From Eudoraea sp. (GTDB taxonomy: Bacteria; Bacteroidota; Bacteroidia; Flavobacteriales; Flavobacteriaceae), in contig JABDPH010000242.1 in NCBI GenBank assembly GCA_013042925.1, positions 1-5,883 of the forward strand: a stretch of DNA of 5,883 bases, written 5' to 3'. The position numbers and the translations under genes are program-made. The stretch's first letter is position 1, and each line of letters opens with the position of its first letter. The notes under the pieces are model-generated. The model did not search any database. It was not told where the DNA came from and saw nothing but the letters and a program-made list of their open reading frames with translations. Shown here in pieces: positions 1 to 5,554 of the stretch.

Positions 1-157
1 GATAATATTCCGGCATATCCATTATTTCCTGAAACAGCTTATCCCCTTTTGCATCATAGAAATATTTTGAAGATAAATGTTTAGGAAAATCAGTAAGCCC
101 GGTATAGACGTCTTTATGGAATTGAGACGTTGAAATTAAAGTAGTTTTTTCTTGCAT
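1..157 (-). CDS. egtD: L-histidine N-alpha-methyltransferase EgtD, N-terminal part (cut by window edge)
   Basis: This is the first 52 codons of a gene that runs off the left edge. The translation begins MQEKTTLIST and contains SSKYFYDAKGDKLFQEIM at about residues 29-46, followed by DMPEYY. That block is typical of the EgtD/DUF2260 methyltransferases, which trimethylate the alpha-amino group of histidine with three S-adenosylmethionine molecules to give hercynine, the first step of ergothioneine synthesis. The SAM-binding core and histidine pocket lie outside the window and cannot be checked. The ATG at 157-155 is the only sensible start: it lies 16 bp after the egtB stop, so the two genes are very probably co-transcribed and egtB precedes egtD. 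No Shine-Dalgarno sequence is visible in the short leader. Identification rests on the N-terminal motif plus the egtB neighbour. Confidence 0.88.
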   Translation of the reverse strand, partial: MQEKTTLISTSQFHKDVYTGLTDFPKHLSSKYFYDAKGDKLFQEIMDMPEYY

Positions 158-173
158 GCTGCTTTTGTCGGAA

Positions 174-1334
174 TTATTTGGCTAACCTTAATCCGGTATA
201 CTGCCATCTTAAGTGAGGGTGAAAAAAATTACGGTATGTAGGGCGAGTATGGTTAGCCGGCGTGGCGAAAGATCCTCCGCGCAGTACTTTCTGACTTACC
301 ATAAATTTGCCATTATACTCACCCAAGGCGCCATCTTCCTTTTGATATCCGGGGTAAGGCAGGTAGGCACTTTCCGTCCATTCCCATCTGTCACCCCACG
401 GGAAATATTCCTGTGCTGCTTCCCACTCAAATTCAGTTGGCAAGCGATAGCCTTTCCATTGTGCAAAAGCAAAGGCCTCAAAATAGGAAAGATGAGTAAT
501 TGGAGTATTTCCATTAATTTTTTGTAGTCCTTCAAGGGTATAGCTAAACCATTCTCCATCAATTTCATGCCAGTAAAGAGGAGACGAAATCTGGTTTTTG
601 CAAACCCAGTCCCAACCTTCAGCATGCCACAATTCAAATGAACTATAACCGCCATCATTCATGAATTCTAAATATTCGCTATTCGTAATAAGTTTATTTG
701 AAATTTCGTAAGCCTGTAAGTAAACCTTATGCCTTCCCTGCTCATTATCAAAACAAAATGAATCCTGGTCGTGGCCAATTTCATATATGCCGGCGTCCAT
801 TGAAATCCAATCCTGCTGATGGCTTTCTTCTCTGTTTTCATATATTGAATTTGTATAGGCAGGTAAAAGCGGATTATTTCCTAAGATGTATTTAATATCT
901 GTTACCAGCAGTTCCTGATGCTGTTTTTCATGGTGTATACCAATTTCCAATAATTGCAACAGTTTCTCATCTTGTACTTTCTCTAAAAGTATTTTAATAG
1001 CGTTGGTGACATATTGTCTGTAGGTATATACTTTTTGCACGGAAGGTCTTGATAGATTGCCCCGGTCTGCACGGATGACTCTTTTCCCTATAGTTTCATA
1101 ATAGCTGTTAAATACAAAGGAAAAATCTTCATCAAAAATTTCATAGTCTACTAGATATGGTTTGAGTAAGAACTCTTCAAAGAACCAGGTCGTATGTCCG
1201 AGATGCCATTTAGGTGGGGAAACGTCTTCTACGGGCTGAACCACATAGTCCTCAATTTCCAGAGGAGCGCATATGGTTTCACTTTCTTTTCTGGTACTTA
1301 AGAATGTATCTAAGAGTGTTTCAGTAAGAAGCAT
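174..1334 (-). CDS. egtB: Ergothioneine biosynthesis sulfoxide synthase EgtB
   Basis: A 386-residue non-heme iron enzyme expected to join hercynine to a cysteine-type thiol with O2, giving the sulfoxide precursor of ergothioneine. The N-terminal half is a DinB-like helical domain with the iron-ligand signatures WHLGHTTWFFEEF (H47 is the likely ligand) and HHEKQHQE (H135 and H139 the likely ligands). The C-terminal half (about 175-386) is an FGE-sulfatase/C-type-lectin-like domain with YRLPTEFEWEAA (296-307), WGDRWEWTESAYLPYPGY (313-330) and LRGGSFATP (351-359). N76-S77-Y78-Y79-E80 and the terminal RNFFHPHLRWQYTGLR resemble EgtB proteins thought to use free cysteine rather than gamma-glutamylcysteine; see findings. 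Length is normal and the frame is intact. The start is supported by AAAGGA 11 nt before the ATG. It lies 58 bp after thyA and 16 bp before egtD. A C-S lyase (EgtE-like), needed to finish the pathway, is not in the window. Confidence 0.95.
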   Translation of the reverse strand: MLLTETLLDTFLSTRKESETICAPLEIEDYVVQPVEDVSPPKWHLGHTTWFFEEFLLKPYLVDYEIFDEDFSFVFNSYYETIGKRVIRADRGNLSRPSVQKVYTYRQYVTNAIKILLEKVQDEKLLQLLEIGIHHEKQHQELLVTDIKYILGNNPLLPAYTNSIYENREESHQQDWISMDAGIYEIGHDQDSFCFDNEQGRHKVYLQAYEISNKLITNSEYLEFMNDGGYSSFELWHAEGWDWVCKNQISSPLYWHEIDGEWFSYTLEGLQKINGNTPITHLSYFEAFAFAQWKGYRLPTEFEWEAAQEYFPWGDRWEWTESAYLPYPGYQKEDGALGEYNGKFMVSQKVLRGGSFATPANHTRPTYRNFFHPHLRWQYTGLRLAK

Positions 1335-1345
1335 AACACAATTTT

Positions 1346-1351
1346 TCCTTT
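1346..1351 (-). promoter_or_regulatory. Ribosome binding site of egtB
   Basis: On the minus strand the leader reads AAAGGAAAAATTGTGTT before the egtB ATG, so an AGGA core sits 11 nt upstream of the start. It is the only clear Shine-Dalgarno-like sequence in front of any gene here; the others have A/T-rich leaders. The AGGAA is also one arm of a short 5-bp inverted repeat (TTCCT at 1345-1349 with AGGAA at 1358-1362 on the plus strand), which could partly hide the site in the mRNA. That pairing is weak and may be chance. Confidence 0.45.
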
Positions 1352-1392
1352 AAATATAGGAATTTATGCGCGGAGATAAAAAGTGCAGTCTA

Positions 1393-2217
1393 TTACACGG
1401 CTACCGTACCTTTAATATGGGGATACGGATCATAATACAACAATTTAAAATCCTCAAATTTAAAATCAAAAATGTTCTTGACTTCTGGATTTAGTTCCAT
1501 TTTTGGCAATGGTCTGGGTTCTCTGCTTAGTTGCAACTCTATTTGCTCCAGGTGGTTGTTGTATATATGTGCATCACCAAAAGTATGGATAAATTCTCCG
1601 GGAGCATAGCCACATACCTGGGCCATCATCATAGTAAATAGAGCATATGAGGCAATATTAAATGGTACGCCTAAAAATATATCTGCACTTCGTTGATATA
1701 ACTGGCATGATAATTTTCCATCTGAAACATAAAACTGGAAAAACGCATGGCAGGGAGGTAATGCCGCTTTTCCATCTGCCACATTTGCTGAAAAAGATTT
1801 TGAAGTATCGGGCAGAACACTGGGGTTCCATGCAGATACGAGCATTCTGCGGCTATCCGGATTTTCCTTCAATGTTTTAATGATATCGGATATCTGGTCT
1901 ATATGCTCACCATTCCAATTGCGCCACTGATGGCCATATACAGGCCCTAATTCACCATCTTCATCAGCCCATTCGTTCCAAATCCTAACTCCGTTTTCCT
2001 GTAGGTAACTAATGTTAGTATCACCTTTTAGAAACCAAAGTAATTCATAAATGATAGATTTTAAATGCAATTTTTTGGTGGTTACCATTGGAAATCCTTC
2101 ACTTAGGTCAAATCGCATTTGGTAGCCAAAGACGCTATAAGTTCCTGTGCCAGTCCTGTCTGATTTTTGAGCGCCTGTTTCGAGAACATGCTTTAATAGA
2201 TCGTGGTATTGTTTCAT
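1393..2217 (-). CDS. thyA: Thymidylate synthase ThyA
   Basis: A 274-residue classical folate-dependent thymidylate synthase: dUMP plus 5,10-methylene-tetrahydrofolate gives dTMP plus dihydrofolate in the cytoplasm. Signature residues are all present: R21 in the DRTGTGT phosphate loop, W81/NEW, the R123-R124 pair ([12 protein letters not shown]) that reaches the phosphate of the other subunit, catalytic C156 in [28 protein letters not shown] (172-187) with the dUMP-selecting N187, and H217/Y219 in [12 protein letters not shown]. It is about 10 residues longer than the E. coli enzyme because of an extra stretch at about 137-150 just before the catalytic Cys; I recall the same insertion in other Bacteroidetes. 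[10 protein letters not shown] is the expected N-terminus, and eight T residues directly precede the ATG with no Shine-Dalgarno. The upstream neighbour is a nucleoside transporter. A dihydrofolate reductase gene, often near thyA, is not in the window. Confidence 0.98.
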   Translation of the reverse strand: MKQYHDLLKHVLETGAQKSDRTGTGTYSVFGYQMRFDLSEGFPMVTTKKLHLKSIIYELLWFLKGDTNISYLQENGVRIWNEWADEDGELGPVYGHQWRNWNGEHIDQISDIIKTLKENPDSRRMLVSAWNPSVLPDTSKSFSANVADGKAALPPCHAFFQFYVSDGKLSCQLYQRSADIFLGVPFNIASYALFTMMMAQVCGYAPGEFIHTFGDAHIYNNHLEQIELQLSREPRPLPKMELNPEVKNIFDFKFEDFKLLYYDPYPHIKGTVAV

Positions 2218-2329
2218 AAAAAAAATATACTTTCAAAGACGAATTTAATGAAAGATAGATTGGATTGGATTTTGAGTTTTAAAAACTTATTAACCAGTCA
2301 GAATTTCTTAATAGCTTTTCAAAAGGGTC
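2218..2329. other. nupC-thyA intergenic gap, no clear signal
   Basis: This 112-bp gap is the longest non-coding stretch in the window and the most natural place for a separate thyA promoter. On the minus strand there are partial matches to the Bacteroidetes -7 element TAnnTTTG (TAAGTTTT, TATCTTTC, TATATTTT), but none has a TTG at the right distance upstream. Two very short palindromes (cttttcaaaag at 2315-2325; agttttaaaaact at 2275-2287) have no room for a loop and are not terminators. ATTGG is repeated in tandem near 2259-2270. I cannot assign a function. Confidence 0.3.
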
Positions 2330-3793
2330 CTAACCTAAAATCAACCCTGCAATAGTGGCTGATAGCAAAGATGCCAGCGTTCCACCCAAAACGGCTCGCA
2401 TACCAAATTCGGAGAGTGTTTTTCGCTGACCTGGGGCCAGGGAGCCTATTCCGCCAATTTGAATGCCTATTGAAGCAAAATTTGCAAAACCACATAACAT
2501 ATAAGTACCCATTATTATAGATTTATTAAAAGAAAAATGGGTAGGGTTAAGGACATTTTTTAATTCCGCCAGTTGAATATAGCCAACAAACTCACTGGCG
2601 GCCAATTTGATTCCTAATAATTGCCCCATAAGCATTATATCTGCTGTATTTACGCCAATGAGCCACATTAATGGAGCAAAGACAGCCCCCAGAATTGCTT
2701 CAAGTGAAAAGGAATCGTAAACGGTGTTTGAAGAAATCCATTCATTTAAGGAAGTAAAGTCACCAAACCAACCTAAAATACCATTAATCATAGCTATAAA
2801 GGCAATAAAGACTAATAACATAGCACCCACATTTACAGCCAGTTTTAATCCTTCAGTAGTACCGTTGGCAATAGCATCAAGTAGATTTGAGCCAATTTTT
2901 TCGTTAGATATCTGTATTTCTTTATTAATTGCCTCAGTTTGTGGATAGAGAATTTTAGATATTACAATTGCCCCGGGAGCCGCCATGACCGATGCTGCCA
3001 ATAGGTGGCGCGCAAATTCTAATCGAAGTAACGGATCCGTACCTCCCAGAAAACCGATATAAGCCGCCAAAACTCCTCCGGCAACAGTAGCCATCCCGCC
3101 GATCATGACTAAAAGGATTTCTGAACGGTTCATTTTTTCCAAATATGCCTTTATAAGCAAAGGTGCTTCTGTTTGTCCTAAAAATATATTACCCGCAACA
3201 GAAAGACCCTCAGCACCAGAAATACCCAACGTTTTGGTGAGCAACCAGGCTAGTGCTTTGACAATCTTTTGGATAATTCCCAAATAAAATAGAACAGAGG
3301 TGAGTGCAGAAAAGAAAATGATTGTAGGTAAAATCTGGAACGCAAAGACATATCCAATGTTTGGATTGTCAACATTTAATAGGTTACCCAGCAAAAATTC
3401 ACTTCCGGCAAGGGTATAATCAAGAATATTTACAAAAAACTGTCCGGCGGCTCTGAAAATAGTTTGAATAAAGGGAACCTTTAAGATCCCTATAGCCAGA
3501 ATTAGTTGACCCCCAACGCCAATCCCAACTGTTCTCCAATTAATTCTATTTCGGTTGGCACTAAAGATATAGGATATTAGGATTAACACAAACATGCCTA
3601 AAGCACCTCTCCAAAGCGAATTAGATGAGAATCCCTGATTAGGAGTTATAATGTCAGAAGTCTGCGTGCCAATATCATTTATGGTGGTGGTATCTATTGA
3701 AATGGCAACAGAATCCGTAATCTGGTTTAGCTGAGCTTCTGCAGGAAATGAAAAAATTAATAAAAATAAAAGAAACCAAAACCTGAGGTTCAT
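2330..3793 (-). CDS. Concentrative nucleoside transporter (CNT family) with signal-peptide-like N-terminus
   Basis: A 487-residue inner-membrane transporter expected to take up nucleosides with Na+ or H+. The CNT core starts near residue 60. Its binding-site signatures are intact: GQTEAPLLIKAYLEK (206-220; Q207, T208, E209), SEFVGY (E401) and CGFANFASIGIQIGG (N438, S441). These match the Q/T/E, E and N..S nucleoside contacts of Vibrio cholerae CNT. Hydrophobic stretches lie at about 61-77, 87-104, 146-172, 226-250, 263-282, 319-340, 366-380, 428-449 and 464-487. Ahead of the core is an N-terminus resembling a cleavable signal peptide (hydrophobic 4-16, AEA before Q21), then about 38 Ser/Thr/Ile-rich residues with no membrane segment. 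The gene lies 18 bp after the nuclease gene, suggesting one transcript, and upstream of thyA. It is related to E. coli NupC by family; substrate range and coupling ion cannot be read from sequence, so no symbol is given. Confidence 0.93.
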   Translation of the reverse strand: MNLRFWFLLFLLIFSFPAEAQLNQITDSVAISIDTTTINDIGTQTSDIITPNQGFSSNSLWRGALGMFVLILISYIFSANRNRINWRTVGIGVGGQLILAIGILKVPFIQTIFRAAGQFFVNILDYTLAGSEFLLGNLLNVDNPNIGYVFAFQILPTIIFFSALTSVLFYLGIIQKIVKALAWLLTKTLGISGAEGLSVAGNIFLGQTEAPLLIKAYLEKMNRSEILLVMIGGMATVAGGVLAAYIGFLGGTDPLLRLEFARHLLAASVMAAPGAIVISKILYPQTEAINKEIQISNEKIGSNLLDAIANGTTEGLKLAVNVGAMLLVFIAFIAMINGILGWFGDFTSLNEWISSNTVYDSFSLEAILGAVFAPLMWLIGVNTADIMLMGQLLGIKLAASEFVGYIQLAELKNVLNPTHFSFNKSIIMGTYMLCGFANFASIGIQIGGIGSLAPGQRKTLSEFGMRAVLGGTLASLLSATIAGLILG

Positions 3794-3811
3794 AGAAGAG
3801 ATGCTATATTA

Positions 3812-4441
3812 TCAATTGCGTTTAGATATTTCATCCCTCAGTTTCGCAGCTTTTTCATAATCTTCATTGGCCACGGCTTTAGCCAATTCCTTGTTGAGTT
3901 CCTCGAGGCTTAATTCCTTGTAAGGGGTTGTTGTGCCCGGATCTATTTCTACGGTTTCACCCTCCTGTAAAATTTCATCAACCACAATACTGTCGTCTCC
4001 CTCTCCTTTTTCTTTATCCTTTGAGGAAAATTTCAGGAAGATACCCGCTTTGTCTAGAATAGTTTTATAAGTAAAAATTGGTGCATTAAAGCGAAGTGCA
4101 AGAGCAATAGCATCACTTGTTCTCGCATCTATTATTTCTTCAATTTTGTCACGCTCACAAATAATACTGGAGTAAAAGACTCCATCAACCAATTTGTGGA
4201 TTATAACCTGCTTTACTACAATGTCAAACCGATCCGAAAAATTCTTAAAAAGATCATGCGTGAGGGGTCTTGGAGGTTTTATTTCTTTTTCCAGAGCAAT
4301 GGCAATGGACTGTGCTTCGAATGCTCCAATGACTATAGGTAGTTTTCTGTCACCATCTACTTCATTTAAAATAAGGGCATAAGCCCCATTTTGGGTCTGG
4401 CTATAGGAAATACCTTTTATTTTTAACCTTACTAAGCTCAT
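3812..4441 (-). CDS. Bifunctional nuclease family protein (DUF151) with C-terminal UVR motif
   Basis: A 209-residue soluble protein with two parts. Residues 1-135 are the DUF151/BFN domain, recognised by LPIVIGAFEAQSIA (34-47), RPLTHDL (58-64) and DARTSDAIALALR (106-118). A charged linker rich in Asp, Glu, Lys and Gly follows at about 140-172. Residues 175-208 form a UvrB/UvrC-type helical hairpin, with LSLEELNKELAKAVANEDY and then EKAAKLRDEI. In UvrB and UvrC this motif mediates protein contact, so here it may dock a partner; that is inference. The founding plant member of the family was reported to cut both DNA and RNA; the role in Bacteroidetes is not established, and I see no classical nuclease metal motif. 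No Shine-Dalgarno precedes the ATG, but an inverted repeat ends about 19 nt upstream of it. It is followed closely by the nucleoside transporter gene. Confidence 0.9.
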   Translation of the reverse strand: MSLVRLKIKGISYSQTQNGAYALILNEVDGDRKLPIVIGAFEAQSIAIALEKEIKPPRPLTHDLFKNFSDRFDIVVKQVIIHKLVDGVFYSSIICERDKIEEIIDARTSDAIALALRFNAPIFTYKTILDKAGIFLKFSSKDKEKGEGDDSIVVDEILQEGETVEIDPGTTTPYKELSLEELNKELAKAVANEDYEKAAKLRDEISKRN

Positions 4442-4460
4442 ATTTATAAGTATACCACTC

Positions 4461-4503
4461 AGTGCCGTTTAAATAAGGATTGTCTAGATATTTAAACAGT
4501 ACT
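4461..4503. repeat. Imperfect 15-bp inverted repeat between etfA and the nuclease gene
   Basis: The perfect core is GTTTAAATA (4467-4475) and its reverse complement TATTTAAAC (4489-4497), separated by 13 bp. Pairing continues outwards to 15 positions per arm with only two non-Watson-Crick pairs. On the transcribed strand the arms read AGTACTGTTTAAATA and TATTTAAACGGCACT, giving 13 Watson-Crick pairs, one U-G and one A-C mismatch. The arm centres are about 22 bp apart, roughly two helical turns. No T-run follows on the minus strand, so it does not look like an intrinsic terminator. It starts 23 bp after the etfA stop and ends 19 bp before the nuclease ATG. It could be an operator for a dimeric regulator or an mRNA stem-loop affecting processing or translation; the sequence does not decide. 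Confidence 0.6.
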
Positions 4504-4526
4504 TTAGAGGCACAAATTAACAAAAA

Positions 4527-5495
4527 TTAAGCGTTTTGGGCCTTAAATTCTTTTAATTTTTCGGTGAGTTTGGGTACGACTTCAAAGGCATCCCCTATAA
4601 TGCCATAATCCGCAGCCTTAAAAAACGGTGCTTCGGGATCCGTATTGATTACTACTTTTACTTTAGAAGCATTAATACCGGCCAGATGTTGAATTGCTCC
4701 CGAAATACCAATGGCTATATAAAGATTGCTTGCAACGGGTTTACCTGTTTGTCCAACATGCTCGCTATGTGAACGCCAGCCCATATCTGAAACCGGTTTA
4801 GAGCAGGCCGTGGCAGCTCCCAGAACGTCTGCCAATTCCTCGATCATACCCCAATTTTCCGGACCTTTCAATCCTCTTCCTCCAGATACTACAATATCTG
4901 CATCGGCTATGGTTGCTTTGCCGACTACTTTGTCGATATCCAATGATTGAACAGAGAAATCGGCATCATTTAAGTTGGGTTCAAAGTTTTCTACCTCCGG
5001 GTTTGTGCTGTTTTCGAATATTCCGTAGGCATTATTAGATACTCCAATAATATTTGTAGTAGTCTTATATTGTGTATGTGCAAAGCCTTTATTACTAAAA
5101 GCCGTTCTTTTTACAACCAGTGGATTGGTGCTTAGTGGCGGAGCAACCACATTTGTGCAATATCCGGCATTTAGGATGCCGGCCAGAATAGCAGCCATAT
5201 ACTTGGTATCAGTGCTGGAACTAACCACAATGGTACTGGCTCCTTCACTTTTCACAGCTTGTGCAATAACCGTTGCATAAGCCTTTGCATTAAAAATGGA
5301 AAGTTTATCACTGGTGACTTTTAATATTTTTGAAACACCGTAAGTTCCAATTACTTCGGCATCCGCAGCGTTAATTGTTATTGCGGCAACTGAAGTACCT
5401 AATTGTTCCGCTAAATTATGTGCATAGGAGGCTGCCTCGAATGCATTTTTTTTGAATTTACCGTTATCGGACTCTGTATAAACAAGTACTGACAT
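4527..5495 (-). CDS. etfA: Electron transfer flavoprotein subunit alpha
   Basis: A 322-residue full-length EtfA, the FAD-binding subunit of the cytoplasmic EtfAB heterodimer that takes electrons from acyl-CoA and other flavin dehydrogenases and passes them to the respiratory chain. The N-terminal half (1 to about 185) is the ETF alpha/beta fold (MSVLVYTES; TIVVSSSTDTKYMAAILAG at 88-106). The C-terminal FAD domain has VVSGGRGLK (202-210), CSKPVSDMGW (231-240), HVGQTGKPVASNLYIAIGIS (246-265) with GAIQHLAGI, and INTDPEAPFFKAADYGIIGD (283-302). All classical FAD contacts appear present. The start at ATG 5495 gives the expected N-terminus; the leader is A-rich (AAAAGAAAATT) without a strong Shine-Dalgarno. 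It follows etfB after 59 bp, the usual Bacteroidetes order. Codons 15-17 contain a run of eight A residues in an intact frame. Nothing suggests the bifurcating type, but this cannot be decided from the alpha subunit alone. Confidence 0.97.
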   Translation of the reverse strand: MSVLVYTESDNGKFKKNAFEAASYAHNLAEQLGTSVAAITINAADAEVIGTYGVSKILKVTSDKLSIFNAKAYATVIAQAVKSEGASTIVVSSSTDTKYMAAILAGILNAGYCTNVVAPPLSTNPLVVKRTAFSNKGFAHTQYKTTTNIIGVSNNAYGIFENSTNPEVENFEPNLNDADFSVQSLDIDKVVGKATIADADIVVSGGRGLKGPENWGMIEELADVLGAATACSKPVSDMGWRSHSEHVGQTGKPVASNLYIAIGISGAIQHLAGINASKVKVVINTDPEAPFFKAADYGIIGDAFEVVPKLTEKLKEFKAQNA

Positions 5496-5518
5496 AATTT
5501 TCTTTTAATGATTAGGTT

Positions 5519-5541
5519 AAAAATTTCGGTCAACTCCGAAA
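5519..5541 (-). other. Small stem-loop with T-run between etfB and etfA
   Basis: On the minus strand TTTCGG-AGTTGA-CCGAAA (5541-5524) forms a 6-bp stem with a 6-nt loop, directly followed by five T residues (5523-5519). The shape is that of a weak intrinsic terminator or attenuator after etfB, 14 nt beyond its stop. With only three G/C pairs it is unlikely to stop transcription fully, and EtfA and EtfB are needed in equal amounts. It may instead trim or stabilise the etfB 3' end, or be chance. Confidence 0.35.
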
Positions 5542-5554
5542 CCTGATTTGATAA

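Noticed and set aside
213..527. Open frame on the plus strand opposite egtB
   Set aside because: It lies antisense to clearly coding egtB sequence, has no recognisable domain or leader, and its composition is what the reverse strand of a real gene gives. The same applies to plus-strand frames at 698-895, 1662-1880, 2724-2948, 3105-3287, 4194-4382 and 4726-4950.
296..658. Second minus-strand open frame inside egtB
   Set aside because: It is an out-of-phase frame within the FGE domain of egtB. The egtB frame is intact and carries the family motifs, so this is a shadow and not a frameshifted gene.
1343..1360. TATATTTA on the minus strand upstream of egtB as a -7 promoter element
   Set aside because: It matches TAnnTTTG at all but the last base, but no TTG lies at the expected distance upstream and such A/T strings are frequent here. 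It also overlaps the ribosome binding region, too close to the ATG for an ordinary leader.
2275..2325. Short palindromes (agttttaaaaact, cttttcaaaag) and a loose TATTAA/TTAATA pair as a nupC terminator
   Set aside because: The first two have a single-base centre and cannot form a loop; the third is a 6-bp all-A/T pair with a 14-nt spacer. None is followed by a convincing T-run on the transcribed strand.
4441..4526. TTAATTTG and TATACT-like strings upstream of the nuclease gene as promoters
   Set aside because: TTAATTTG has one mismatch to the Bacteroidetes -7 element and no matching -33 element; TATACT fits the proteobacterial -10 pattern, which is not expected here, and lies within about 15 nt of the ATG.
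5446..5453. Run of eight A residues in etfA codons 15-17 as a possible phase-variation site
   Set aside because: The frame is intact, the run encodes Lys-Lys-Asn as expected, and single A8 tracts are common in AT-rich genomes. EtfA is a core metabolic protein with no reason to vary.
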